Positions 26,297-35,071 of a stretch of DNA of 64,000 nucleotides are shown one piece after another. How positions within the stretch are numbered: position 1 is the stretch's first letter; every line of letters starts with the position of its first letter. The position numbers and the translations under genes were made by a program. The notes under the pieces are model-generated. The model made no database searches. It saw only the letters and a list, made by a program, of their open reading frames with translations, and was not told where the DNA came from. This stretch comes from Calothrix sp. NIES-2098 (lineage in GTDB: Bacteria; Cyanobacteriota; Cyanobacteriia; Cyanobacteriales; Nostocaceae). The DNA is taken from NCBI GenBank assembly GCA_002368175.1, contig AP018172.1, forward strand, positions 3,284,001-3,348,000. The letters are read 5' to 3'.

Positions 26297-27277
26297 TTAC
26301 TTAGTCTGAAAAATATTCTGTACCATTTTTTTATCTAAACTGTCCGCCGCTTGGTCGAGTGCTGCTATCTCACCGGAATCTAAATACCAACCTAAAGCAC
26401 CAATATTTTCTTGTCCTTGTTTGACGTTTTTTGCGCCAGGGATGGGAATAGTTCCTTTACTGATGCACCAGTTAATTGCTACTTGTGACATAGTTTTATT
26501 TCTGGACTGTGCAATCTCTCTGACACAGGCTAAAAGCGGGTCAATACCTGGTAATAACTGCCGAAACAATAAACCGCGGATACCTTTGGGAAAAGGCCCT
26601 GTCTTTGAGTATTTTCCGGTTAATAACCCCAGTCCTAAAGGACTATAAGCAACAAGTTTGATTCCCATTTCGTCGCAAACGTCTTTCAGTCCTAGTTGGG
26701 TGACAGGATATGTGGATAGTAGAGAGTATTGAACTTGTAGAGTTGCGATCGCCACGCCGCGATCGCTAAATTTTTTATATACCCGTTGCAGACGTTTTGG
26801 CCCGTAATTGGATAAGCCTACAGCTTTGACTAATCCTTGCTCATAAAGGTCAGCCAGTCCATCTAACAGCCTTTCCTCTTGCCAAGGCGCATAATTTGCC
26901 GTAGACCAATGCATCTGCACTAAATCTATATTTCTGCCTAAGCGTTGGGCAGAAGCTTTACCAGCTTGTACCATTGATTGACGCGTCCATCTCCAAGGGT
27001 AAGCAGCTAGCTTAGTGGCGATGCAAATTTTTTCTGCATTGATACCTTGATATTCGCGCGCAAATTTTCCCAGAAGTATCTCGCTGCGTCCCTTTAATTT
27101 GCCAGTACCGTAAGAATCGCCTGTGTCAAATAACGTCACACCGTTGCTGACACAAAGATTAAAGACAGCTTGCAACTCCTCATCCATACTGCGATCGTAT
27201 CCCCAAAGCAACTGGTTTCCCCATGCCCAAGTTCCACAACCCATAGTTGGGAGCGATAATTCCTGGCTAATCTGCAT
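26297..27277 (-). CDS. Aldo/keto reductase
   Basis: 326 residues from the ATG at 27277, preceded by CAGGGATAAAT; a 332-residue form starts upstream without such a site. The catalytic tetrad D51, Y56 (FDTGDSYGTG), K89 (ATKLAAYP) and H123 (VQMHWS) is present. The C-terminal IPIPGAKNVKQGQEN is the NADPH-binding segment. It is a cytoplasmic TIM-barrel oxidoreductase of unknown substrate. It lies 282 bp downstream of pstB on the same strand and is probably a separate unit. Confidence 0.88.
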   Translation of the reverse strand: MQISQELSLPTMGCGTWAWGNQLLWGYDRSMDEELQAVFNLCVSNGVTLFDTGDSYGTGKLKGRSEILLGKFAREYQGINAEKICIATKLAAYPWRWTRQSMVQAGKASAQRLGRNIDLVQMHWSTANYAPWQEERLLDGLADLYEQGLVKAVGLSNYGPKRLQRVYKKFSDRGVAIATLQVQYSLLSTYPVTQLGLKDVCDEMGIKLVAYSPLGLGLLTGKYSKTGPFPKGIRGLLFRQLLPGIDPLLACVREIAQSRNKTMSQVAINWCISKGTIPIPGAKNVKQGQENIGALGWYLDSGEIAALDQAADSLDKKMVQNIFQTK

Positions 27278-27559
27278 ATTTATCCCTGAAAACAAGGTTT
27301 CTCAAAGTTTATTATCAGATAATTTCTGGGAACTATCGTTAGCAGTTGAGATAGCAATGAGATGTCAAAGACTGTACTTCAGTGAATTGTTAGTGTTTGA
27401 ATTTATCCTTCCAGTACTTAGTTCGCTTCTGTTGAGAGAAACCCTTGCCCTTGCAGATATTCACACTGATACTATTTTGGGGAGCGAATCATCAGTATTA
27501 AAACCAGGGGTTGAAATGCAAGCAGCAACCGGAGATATTATCCTGGGATTGTTGAGATT
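27278..27559. other. Intergenic region downstream of pstB
   Basis: A plus-strand frame of 146 codons (27123-27563) runs through this region but overlaps the reductase gene antisense. Its last 35 codons look slightly protein-like, but no family is recognised. I treat it as non-coding or a relic. Confidence 0.35.
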
Positions 27560-28348
27560 TTAGCCCCTTGCACCTGTAACATAGGCAGCCGTTAGCGGAT
27601 GCTGGGGAGATTCAAAAATTTGGGCTACTGTCCCCGTTTCAATTAGTTGACCAACGCCATCTTGAACCCAAAACAGAGCTACACGATCGGCAATGCGCTT
27701 GGCTTGTGCAAGATTATGAGTGACAATCAGCAATGTATAACGTCCCCGCAGGCTGGTAATTAAATCTTCAACTACACCACTGGAAATTGGGTCTAAGGCG
27801 CTACAAGGTTCATCCAATAGTAAAATTTCTGGTTGCAAACCTAAAGCTCTTGCTATGCACAAACGTTGCTGTTGTCCGCCGGAAAGCGCTAAAGCTGATG
27901 TATGCAATCGGTCTTTGACTTCATCCCATAATCCTACATCGGTGAGAGTTGTCTCAACGATCGCATCAATTGTTTCGCGGTTTTTAATCCCGTGTTCTCG
28001 CAACGGTAATTCTAAATTCTTCCAAATAGATAAAGGAAAAGGATTCGGTTTTTGGAAGATCGTGCCAACTTTACGCCGCAGTGCGATCGCATCTATTTTG
28101 GTATTGAGTACATCAAAAGCACCTATTTGAATTCGCCCCTTTACCCGACAGTGAGGAATCAAATCAGTTAAGCGATTCAGACAACTGAGAAAGCTAGTTT
28201 TTCCACAACCTGAAGGGCCAACTAAAGCAGCAATTTCACCTGCATTGATGCTGAGATTGACGTTTGCAAAGGCCGTTTTTTGCCCGTATTGTAAGGTCAA
28301 GTTCTCAGTTTGAATCAATGGTTGAAATGTTTCTTCTGGCTGTGTCAT
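27560..28348 (-). CDS. pstB: Phosphate ABC transporter ATPase PstB (arsR-linked operon)
   Basis: A 262-residue ABC ATPase. Walker A is GPSGCGKTS, the Q-loop is IFQKPNPFP, the signature LSGGQQQRLC, Walker B LLLDEPCSALDP and the H-loop VTHN. The KPNPFP segment and the LWDEVKDRL stretch are characteristic of PstB. It energises phosphate uptake through PstCA. Its ATG shares one base with the pstA stop (TGATG), indicating translational coupling. It is the last gene of an arsR-pstS-pstC-pstA-pstB operon. A second canonical copy is at 47219-47998. Confidence 0.93.
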   Translation of the reverse strand: MTQPEETFQPLIQTENLTLQYGQKTAFANVNLSINAGEIAALVGPSGCGKTSFLSCLNRLTDLIPHCRVKGRIQIGAFDVLNTKIDAIALRRKVGTIFQKPNPFPLSIWKNLELPLREHGIKNRETIDAIVETTLTDVGLWDEVKDRLHTSALALSGGQQQRLCIARALGLQPEILLLDEPCSALDPISSGVVEDLITSLRGRYTLLIVTHNLAQAKRIADRVALFWVQDGVGQLIETGTVAQIFESPQHPLTAAYVTGARG

Positions 28349-29229
28349 CAGTTAATAATTCTCCTGTGCAACCAAGTTTCGGCAATCCATGCGGCTGTGC
28401 CATTAATTAACAGCAGCAATAAAAGTAAAATTAATGCTGAAGCGTAAGCACTGCTATCTCCGCCAGAGATATTCATTGATAAATCAAAAATATGAATCGA
28501 AAGTGCGCGTCCAGAATCTAGCAATGATTCTGGCATTCTATCTACATAACCACTAGTAAAAATTAAAGCAGCAGTTTCTGCGATCGCTCTTCCTATCCCC
28601 AGCACCAAACCCACAATTAAACCAGGTATAGCAGCGGGTAATAATATTTCCCATAAAGTCGTGGTACGAGAAAAACCCAAAGATGCTGCGCCCAATCTAT
28701 ACTCTTGGGGCACAGCACGAAATCCTTCTTCTGTGGAGCGAATGAGGATTGGTAACACCATACACGCTAATGTTAACCCTCCCGCAAGGATAGAAAATCC
28801 CAAGCCTAGAATTTGGCAAAAGAAGACGTTACCAAATAACCCAAAGACGATTGAAGGAACACCAGCTAAAACATCTAAACTGCGCCGCACTAATCCACCA
28901 AAGATACTATCAGTTGGAGTAAATTCTGCCAGCAAAATTGCTGTACCCACACCAATAGGGATAGAAACTGCCATGCATACTGCCATAATCATCAGGGTGG
29001 AAACCAAAATCGGCGCAATTCCCCCTTCTCTACCAGCATTTACAGGTTCAGTGGTGATAAATTGCCAAGATAAGTGACCAATTCCATGCCAGAAAATATC
29101 ATTCAGTATCCACAAGAATATGGCAGTTACCAAAACAGCAGTTAGCCAAATAATAGTTATTGGTAGCCAATCTTGAGGAAGTTTCAGAGTTTTAATTTGA
29201 GCTTTAAGATTTTGCATTGGTAGAGTCAA
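28348..29229 (-). CDS. pstA: Phosphate ABC transporter permease PstA (arsR-linked operon)
   Basis: A 293-residue permease with six membrane segments and the EAA-type loop near residue 190 (EYRLGAASLGFSRTTTLWEILLPAAIPG). Together with PstC it forms the channel for phosphate. The gap to pstC is 66 bp and contains low-complexity repeat sequence. The ATG at 29229 may be replaced by one four codons later (MQNLKAQ). Confidence 0.9.
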   Translation of the reverse strand: MTLPMQNLKAQIKTLKLPQDWLPITIIWLTAVLVTAIFLWILNDIFWHGIGHLSWQFITTEPVNAGREGGIAPILVSTLMIMAVCMAVSIPIGVGTAILLAEFTPTDSIFGGLVRRSLDVLAGVPSIVFGLFGNVFFCQILGLGFSILAGGLTLACMVLPILIRSTEEGFRAVPQEYRLGAASLGFSRTTTLWEILLPAAIPGLIVGLVLGIGRAIAETAALIFTSGYVDRMPESLLDSGRALSIHIFDLSMNISGGDSSAYASALILLLLLLLINGTAAWIAETWLHRRIIN

Positions 29230-29295
29230 CAGTCAAGGATCAATGGTTATTAGTTATTTCTCCCCACACTCCCTTGTCCCGCATCTTCCTTCCCT

Positions 29296-30171
29296 TCACT
29301 CATAAATCTTTCCCTGACTGATAACTTCAGCAACAGCAACCAAAAATACAATCAGCCCCATCAAAACTAAACCGCTAACAAAGAGTGCAGAACGGTGATC
29401 TCCTGTGGCGTATGCCATTTCTAAGGCAATGTTAGCTGTAAGGGTACGAATCGGGTCAAACAGAGATTTAGGAATTTGTACTACATTACCGCACACCATC
29501 AAAATTGCCATTGTTTCGCCAATTGCACGACCTGTTTCTAAAATCATTCCTGTGAATAATCCCGATTTGGCAGCCGGAAATATGACATTACTGATAGTCG
29601 CCCAGCGAGATAATCCTAAAGCTGCGGCTCCCTGATGGTAAGATAAGGGGACTTTCGCCAAACTGGCATCGGCTACCAATGCGATTGTCGGTAAAATCAT
29701 GATTGTGAGTATGGCTATCCCAGCTAATAGGCTAGGCCCTGGTGGATGCAATTTCCCAATTAAGGGAACTAATACTACTAATCCCCAAAAGCCATAGACT
29801 ACAGAAGGAATTCCTGCTAGTAATTCAATTAAGCGGCGGTAGATTTTAGCTAATGTCGGTGGGGCGTAAAATTGACAAAAGACTGCGGAGAGAATGCCGA
29901 TAGGAGTAGCAATTAGTACTGAACCAAACATTGCTAGCAGTGTTCCCCACAACATCGGTATCAGGTTATAAAATCCAGCAGTTGGGTTCCACGAGGAGTC
30001 GCTAAAAAAGCGAGTAATACCAACGTGTTGAAGAACTGGTAGAGATTCAACAATCAAAAAGAAAATAATTAAAAGTGCGATCGCACCTGCCATCAATCCT
30101 GATACCCGCAGTATCCAAATTAACCACAGGTCGCTATTTCGAGACGAGGACAAAGTTTTGCTGTTTAACAA
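29296..30171 (-). CDS. pstC: Phosphate ABC transporter permease PstC (arsR-linked operon)
   Basis: A 291-residue permease with a first membrane segment near residues 20-50, a large periplasmic loop (FFSDSSWNPTAGFYNLIPMLWG) and the EAA loop (YHQGAAALGLSRWATISNVIFPAAKSG broken at about residue 180-205). It overlaps the end of pstS by 38 bp, so the two genes are tightly coupled. Pairs with PstA in the membrane. Confidence 0.9.
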   Translation of the reverse strand: MLNSKTLSSSRNSDLWLIWILRVSGLMAGAIALLIIFFLIVESLPVLQHVGITRFFSDSSWNPTAGFYNLIPMLWGTLLAMFGSVLIATPIGILSAVFCQFYAPPTLAKIYRRLIELLAGIPSVVYGFWGLVVLVPLIGKLHPPGPSLLAGIAILTIMILPTIALVADASLAKVPLSYHQGAAALGLSRWATISNVIFPAAKSGLFTGMILETGRAIGETMAILMVCGNVVQIPKSLFDPIRTLTANIALEMAYATGDHRSALFVSGLVLMGLIVFLVAVAEVISQGKIYE

Positions 30172-30988
30172 TGTCGCTTACCTGTTGTGATTGTGCATAA
30201 TCAATGAATTCTTTTGCTAGCCCTTGGGGTTGGGTTTTTGTTACCAAGTTCAACGGACGAGCAATGGGAAAGGTATTATTCTGTACATTGGCAGTTGTTG
30301 CAGCTATACCGTTGACTGGTAACAGCTTGATAGGTACTTTATTGGCCTCGCTATTTTCTGCCGAACCGATAGAAACATAGCCAATAGCGTTGGGGTTTCC
30401 GGCTACAGTCTTGATTCCTTGCTCGTTATCACCAATTACCACTTGCGCTTTAATATCGGTGTTTTTTAGCTTGAAGTAGTGGGTAAACAATTCCAGAGTA
30501 GAACGCCCTTCAGCTTTATTCACAACGGTAATAGTTCCGGTTTTACCTCCCACCTGCTGCCAGTTGGTGACTTTGCCAGTATAGATATCTACAACCTGCT
30601 TATCTGTTAGAGATTTCACGGGATTATCTTTATGCAGAATCACCGTAACTCCATCACGGGCAATTGTGAATGCCTTTAAATCTTTTTCGTCCGGCTTCAA
30701 GGCACGAGAAACCATACCAACATCTGCTACGCCCTGACGAGCATCAGTAATACCACGGGAAGAGCCTCCCGATTGTACATCAATTCGTACACCTGGATGA
30801 CTAGATTCAAAGCGTTTACCAATTTCTGCTGCTAATGGTGCCACAGTACTGGAGCCAGTTAGTACTAGTTTGGTTTGAGGCTTGCTGACATTGTTATTTG
30901 TAGTTTGCTGAGGTGAAGAACAACCTTGTAAATACAAGCAAGTTGCCAATCCCATAGCTAAACTAACGATAATTGCTGAACTTTTCAT
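30134..30988 (-). CDS. pstS: Phosphate-binding lipoprotein PstS (arsR-linked operon)
   Basis: 284 residues from the ATG at 30988 (MKSSAIIV); an upstream start at 31024 would overlap arsR by 29 bp. The lipobox YLQGC marks a membrane-anchored lipoprotein. The phosphate-binding loops are visible: LTGSSTVAPLA, the SGGSSRGITDARQGVADVGMVSR region, and NKAEGRSTLELF. It delivers phosphate, and possibly arsenate, to PstCAB. It is shorter than, and distinct from, the second PstS at 44085-45125. Confidence 0.9.
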   Translation of the reverse strand: MKSSAIIVSLAMGLATCLYLQGCSSPQQTTNNNVSKPQTKLVLTGSSTVAPLAAEIGKRFESSHPGVRIDVQSGGSSRGITDARQGVADVGMVSRALKPDEKDLKAFTIARDGVTVILHKDNPVKSLTDKQVVDIYTGKVTNWQQVGGKTGTITVVNKAEGRSTLELFTHYFKLKNTDIKAQVVIGDNEQGIKTVAGNPNAIGYVSIGSAENSEANKVPIKLLPVNGIAATTANVQNNTFPIARPLNLVTKTQPQGLAKEFIDYAQSQQVSDIVKQQNFVLVSK

Positions 30989-30995
30989 TAACTTT

Positions 30996-31289
30996 TTAAT
31001 TAAAAGAGAGGACACAACAGCCAAGGTTCAGCGCACTACCCGTAGTGACTTCCACTTCCGGAGCTAGACGGTAGAGAAATGCTTTACCATTGCGTTCCCG
31101 AACTACAAATTTTGCCCGACGCAGAACTTGTAAATGATGAGAAAGCAGACTTTGTTCTAAACCGAGAATCTTGTTCATCTCCCCTACCTGCATAGGACTA
31201 TGCATGAGGATTTTTAACACGGCTAGACGGGTTTCATCTGCCAAGACTTTCAGCCTCTCTACGCAGTCAAACTCCTGTATTCTGCTCAT
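30996..31289 (-). CDS. ArsR/SmtB-family regulator heading the pst operon
   Basis: A 97-residue winged-helix repressor. FDCVERLKVLADETRLAVLK opens the family domain; the recognition helix is EQSLLSHHLQVLRRA; the wing is VRERNGKAFLYRL. It has three cysteines: C9 and the adjacent pair C91-C92 in NLGCC at the C-terminus. Vicinal C-terminal cysteines bind As(III)/Sb(III) in some ArsR proteins, but the sensed ligand here is inference. The classical CVC motif in the DNA-binding helix is absent. AGAGGAG precedes the ATG. pstS starts 7 bp after its stop, so the regulator is the first gene of the pst operon. Confidence 0.88.
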   Translation of the reverse strand: MSRIQEFDCVERLKVLADETRLAVLKILMHSPMQVGEMNKILGLEQSLLSHHLQVLRRAKFVVRERNGKAFLYRLAPEVEVTTGSALNLGCCVLSFN

Positions 31290-31332
31290 GACTCCTCTGA
31301 TGAAGATTTATCTGTGTAGGTATTAATTATCA

Positions 31333-31348
31333 TTCATATGAAATTTCA
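31333..31348. promoter_or_regulatory. Candidate ArsR operator upstream of arsR-pst operon
   Basis: Two overlapping perfect palindromes, TTCATATGAA (31333-31342) and TGAAATTTCA (31339-31348), lie 44-59 bp before the arsR ATG, where a promoter is expected (GATAATTAAT on the minus strand is a possible -10). Autoregulation is the norm for ArsR proteins. Confidence 0.5.
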
Positions 31349-31724
31349 TTTATCAATTAAGCGTTCCGATCGTTACACTTGTTGACTCGGCTTAAACTTT
31401 TTGTAACCAAAGCTTAATCTCGATCTGCATAAGTGGGGAAAACGCCGCTACGAATCCGTGCTATGGGAAGATTTCGCTATCTCCCATTCTGTTTCATGCT
31501 GCTCATACTCAGTTGCAGTCTGTTGTAGTACCTCAGAATTAATGAGATTGCTTTCCTCAACTGCGTTCCGGTCGCAATGACAGAGACTATCTTTAATTGA
31601 AATTTGGTATCAGAATGCGATGCCTACGGCAACCGCTGCGGGGAACGCAATTTTTTGTCACAATAAAAGTTAACTTTTAGACCAGTTGAAGTTATCGTGG
31701 TAGCGAATAATTCAAAAGTACCCG
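31349..31724. other. Divergent intergenic region upstream of arsR-pst
   Basis: No coding frame. Bases 31560-31655 contain dispersed-repeat sequence (GCGTTCCGGTCGCAATGACA and GCCTACGGCAACCGCTGCGG). No Pho-box array like that before the second pst operon is seen. Confidence 0.4.
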
Positions 31725-31742
31725 TTGCTCAAAACTAGTAAT

Positions 31743-32915
31743 ATGAGGCTATGCCACTCCTCAGTCCCTATCTTGACCTGTTTTATCTGTCTGGGTTTGT
31801 ACCAGAGTCCTGCGAAACCAGCGATACCCGATCTCAACCCAAAATTTTTCATCTTGGCACAAGCCAGTACTACTCTCAGACCAGGTAGTACAGGAGCAGA
31901 TGTACAAACTCTGCAAACCCAATTAAAACAGTTGGGATATTTTAATGGTGTGGTTGATGGGGAATACAAAGAAACTACGCAAACAGCTGTAGCTAAATTT
32001 CAAAAAGCTCAGGGTTTGCTAGCAGACGGTATTGTTGGCAGCACGACGCAAGAAAGCCTGCAAGCAGCCATTGCCGCAAAAAAAACATTTACTACTGCTG
32101 CTGTACCTACTACCAAACCCAGTATAAAAACCAAATCAACCAAACAGAGTATCCTTTGGTGGTCACTATTGGGATTGGGAATTTTAGGAAGTATTGGCGC
32201 AGTCATTTACTGTATTAGATGGTTCGGTCAGTCCAAGCGATCGCAATATGTAGAAAATTTAGATAGTGACATCGAGACTGAAGCCAAGCCAGACTCCATC
32301 GCACTATCATTACCAGAGTCAAACGCTAACCCAGATGTGACGAATTCCCCACCAGTCACACCATCTGTTACTCCCAAACTGTTACCACCAGAAAAAACTT
32401 CCCGTCTGGCGAAAGTCAATATAGTTGACGAATTGATTAAAGACTTATCCAGTTCCGATCCTACGAAACGACACAAGGCTATTTGGGATTTAGGTCAACA
32501 AGGAGATTCGCGGGCAATTCAGCCTTTAGTAGAACTGATGATGAATGCAGATTCTCAAGAACACAGCTTGATTTTGGCAGCTTTAGGTGAAATCAGCATC
32601 CGCACCTTAAAACCAATGAACCGTGCTTTAGCAATCTCCATTCAAAATGAAAGCCCAAAGGTAAGGCAAAATGCCATCCGCGACCTAACTCGCGTTTACG
32701 ATATGATGTCCCAAATTAGCCAGATGCTACGCCACGCCTTAGAAGACCCAGATCCAGAAGTGCAGTCAACAGCCAGGTATGCTCTAAATCAGATTAATCG
32801 CATCCGCGTAGTATCACAGCCAGAGAGTCTGCCCAAAGAAGGGCAGGGGAGCAGGGAGCAGGGGGATGAGGGAGGACAAGGGAGACAAGGGAGACAAGGG
32901 AGAAATAATAATTGA
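31743..32915 (+). CDS. Peptidoglycan-binding and HEAT-repeat membrane protein
   Basis: 390 residues from the ATG at 31743; a TTG at 31725 would add six. It has an N-terminal signal-like segment, a PG_binding_1 domain (about residues 45-110, GSTGADVQTLQTQLKQLGYF), a membrane segment (ILWWSLLGLGILGSIGAVIY near 140-160), and HEAT/PBS-lyase-like helical repeats (about 225-355). It may link the cell wall to a cytoplasmic scaffold. The last 25 residues (GQGRQGRQGR...) are encoded by a low-complexity repeat that elsewhere is intergenic. Confidence 0.8.
   Translation: MRLCHSSVPILTCFICLGLYQSPAKPAIPDLNPKFFILAQASTTLRPGSTGADVQTLQTQLKQLGYFNGVVDGEYKETTQTAVAKFQKAQGLLADGIVGSTTQESLQAAIAAKKTFTTAAVPTTKPSIKTKSTKQSILWWSLLGLGILGSIGAVIYCIRWFGQSKRSQYVENLDSDIETEAKPDSIALSLPESNANPDVTNSPPVTPSVTPKLLPPEKTSRLAKVNIVDELIKDLSSSDPTKRHKAIWDLGQQGDSRAIQPLVELMMNADSQEHSLILAALGEISIRTLKPMNRALAISIQNESPKVRQNAIRDLTRVYDMMSQISQMLRHALEDPDPEVQSTARYALNQINRIRVVSQPESLPKEGQGSREQGDEGGQGRQGRQGRNNN
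32839..32902 (+). repeat. Low-complexity G/A repeat captured in a coding 3' end
   Basis: GGGGAGCAGGGAGCAGGGGG is followed by three exact copies of ACAAGGGAG (32876-32902). It encodes the Gly/Gln/Arg tail of the HEAT protein. Confidence 0.75.
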
Positions 32916-32923
32916 CTCTTGAC

Positions 32924-33379
32924 TCATAAATATTTCAAATGTATTTGGATGCTAGTATTTGGGCCTGCCAAGATAATTGCAGCATCGCCAAATTTGGGCG
33001 CACTAGTGCGAACTTCAGGATTTTTGGAAAACCCAAAGCCTTCAGTGGGCATACCTAGACTATTGCGATTGAGTTTTAAGTCTTCATTAACATCGTGCAT
33101 GGCAGCAACAGCATAACTACCTGCTGGCAAATTTTCAAAGGTGAGCTTTACAGGAATGTCAGTAATCTTGGTACACTGCCTTTGGATGACGCGATCGCGA
33201 TTGTTGGGAAAACCTTGGCTCTTATCAAAGATACTCGCACAGACTTGCCCTTGTTTATTTTTGAATCCATCAATTTCTACAGTGAGGCTGCCATTAAAAT
33301 TTGCCTTGGCGCTGGAGAACCATACCAAATTTCCTACAGATACTAGTAGTAGTAAACTAACTTTCATTCTTTGGCGCAT
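32924..33379 (-). CDS. DUF2141 exported protein
   Basis: 151 residues from the ATG at 33379, with GGA 8 nt upstream; upstream and downstream ATGs are also possible. Signal peptide (VSLLLLVSVGNLVWFSSAKA) then a compact beta-sandwich-like domain with GFKNKQGQVCASIFD, the LPAGSYAVAAMHDVNEDLKL core and the GFGFSKNP motif, all typical of DUF2141. It is probably periplasmic; function unknown. It converges with the HEAT-protein gene, 8 bp apart. Confidence 0.82.
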   Translation of the reverse strand: MRQRMKVSLLLLVSVGNLVWFSSAKANFNGSLTVEIDGFKNKQGQVCASIFDKSQGFPNNRDRVIQRQCTKITDIPVKLTFENLPAGSYAVAAMHDVNEDLKLNRNSLGMPTEGFGFSKNPEVRTSAPKFGDAAIILAGPNTSIQIHLKYL

Positions 33380-33477
33380 AAAATTTCCATTGAATATAAA
33401 AATAAACAAAAGCTCGATCCTTACATTACATTGTTAGCACCTTAAAGGCAGTAATTTTTATTACTAGTAGATAATTT

Positions 33478-34383
33478 ATGCAACCTAAAATCTTACCCCT
33501 ACCTCTCAAGCCTGGCGATTTACTGCGAGTAATTGCTCCTAGTGGTGCTTTGCGAGAATTTGAGACTTTCTACCAGAGTATAGAAATTTGGCGATCGCGC
33601 GGCTACAAAGTAGAAATTCCGCCCGCCATCAATGAGAAATGGGGATATCTAGCTGGGAAAGATGAAAATCGTCGCCAACAGCTGGCAGCCGCATGGCAAG
33701 ATCCAAATTGCCGGGGTATCCTCTGTGCTAGAGGCGGTTTCGGTAGCACCCGCGTTCTCGAAGATTGGCATTGGCAAACTGAACTATCGCAAACTGGTAA
33801 TCCCAAATGGCTCATAGGTTTTTCAGATATTACTGCGCTGTTGTGGAGTCTTTACAATGTAGGGATTTCTAGCGTTCACGGCCCTGTGTTAACTACACTT
33901 GCTAATGAGCCAGATTGGTCGCGTGAGCGATTGTTTAATTGGGTTGAAGGTCGCTCTATTGATGCTTTAAAAGGTAATGGTTGGGGTGGTGGTGTGGCTA
34001 CGGGAATTTTATTACCAGGCAATCTTACAGTGGCAACTCATCTTTTAGGTACGCTTTTTAAACCTGATTTTGCTGGGGTAATTTTGGCATTTGAGGATGT
34101 GTCAGAAGCACCATACCGCATTGACAGAATGCTAACTCAGTGGCGGCTAAGTGGAGATTTGTCCCAAGTCAAGGGGATTGCTTTAGGGGGTTTTACTGGA
34201 TGTGAAGCACCACCAAATGTCCCTAGTTTTAGGGTAGAAGAAGTTTTGCGCGATCGCTTAGGTGATTTGGGTATTCCCGTAGTTGCTGAACTACCTTTTG
34301 GTCACGATAGTTGCAATGCAGCTTTACCCGTAGGTGTAGAGGTAACTTTAGATGCAGACCAGGGAACATTACAGATTGTATGA
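33478..34383 (+). CDS. ldcA: LD-carboxypeptidase (S66 family, LdcA)
   Basis: A 301-residue peptidase that removes the terminal D-alanine from murein tetrapeptides in cell-wall recycling. The catalytic triad of family S66 is visible: S116 (GFSDITALL), E206 (AFEDVSE) and H276 (FGHDSCNAALP). The N-terminal PGDLLRVIAPSGAL and the CARGGFGSTR motif are standard. No signal peptide is seen, in keeping with cytoplasmic recycling. Confidence 0.92.
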   Translation: MQPKILPLPLKPGDLLRVIAPSGALREFETFYQSIEIWRSRGYKVEIPPAINEKWGYLAGKDENRRQQLAAAWQDPNCRGILCARGGFGSTRVLEDWHWQTELSQTGNPKWLIGFSDITALLWSLYNVGISSVHGPVLTTLANEPDWSRERLFNWVEGRSIDALKGNGWGGGVATGILLPGNLTVATHLLGTLFKPDFAGVILAFEDVSEAPYRIDRMLTQWRLSGDLSQVKGIALGGFTGCEAPPNVPSFRVEEVLRDRLGDLGIPVVAELPFGHDSCNAALPVGVEVTLDADQGTLQIV

Positions 34384-34390
34384 ATTCGGA

Positions 34391-34518
34391 TAAGTAAGTC
34401 GGTGCAAATAATCATCACTTGTTTGTAGTCGCGCTTTAGCGCTAAAGCGCGACTACGAGCCAAATACAGAGATTTTACTTTTCTTTACATAATTTATTTT
34501 TTCTCACCGACTTACTTA
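34391..34518. mobile_element. MITE-like element, 128 bp, 14-bp perfect TIRs and 32-bp central palindrome
   Basis: TAAGTAAGTCGGTG (34391-34404) is repeated inverted as CACCGACTTACTTA (34505-34518). Inside lies a perfect 32-bp palindrome (34425-34456), arms GTAGTCGCGCTTTAGC and GCTAAAGCGCGACTAC. A degenerate, oppositely oriented copy is at 26061-26180. No gene fits inside, so any movement would need a transposase in trans. No clear target duplication was found. Confidence 0.7.
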
Positions 34519-34685
34519 ATATCGTTATTTACAATATCTGCTATCTGTAATTTTTAATGCTAAGGTAATGTAAGTTGTCAGTGCTTCTACCCTCTAATGT
34601 TTCGGTTATTTGATACAAGCCAGCGGTACCTTTATCTCTGGCTTTACCTAAAGATTAGTAGTAACCACTTCAATTACTCCCTTAT

Positions 34686-34725
34686 CCCCTTTCAGCATTG
34701 TGCTGGTTAGGGGCTTTTTCATCAC
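34686..34725 (+). terminator. Terminator-like hairpin 1
   Basis: CCCCT and AGGGG enclose CAGCA-TTG-TGCTG, followed by CTTTTTC. Confidence 0.55.
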
Positions 34726-34841
34726 AAAAGCCAGACCTTTATAGCAAGTTATGGAAAAGTCAGAACTTTTACTAAAAATCAGATGACGTATTCAAATTTA
34801 TTTAATACAATTGTACTATCAGAACGCCTTTGGTTCACCTT

Positions 34842-34870
34842 CCCCACTTATCATGTGGGGATTTTGTTTT
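34842..34870 (+). terminator. Terminator-like hairpin 2
   Basis: CCCCAC (34842-34847) and GTGGGG (34855-34860) with a 7-nt loop, then ATTTTGTTTT. Confidence 0.6.
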
Positions 34871-35071
34871 AGATATGTACGCAAAGCGTCAAAATTCAAA
34901 GCTACTGATCTGGATGTAGAAACTATAGCAACAGCGTAATAGGTTTGGGTATTTCATTTACTACTTTTGATAGATCTGAAAGTTAAAAGTAACTTTCTTT
35001 TGGTAGAACAAATAATACTAGTATTGCCCGCATAATAATTTTGTGTGTAATACATCATCTTAGGGCTTGAG

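Noticed and set aside
27123..27563. 146-codon plus-strand frame opposite the aldo/keto reductase
   Set aside because: Mostly antisense to a sure gene; its free end shows no known family.
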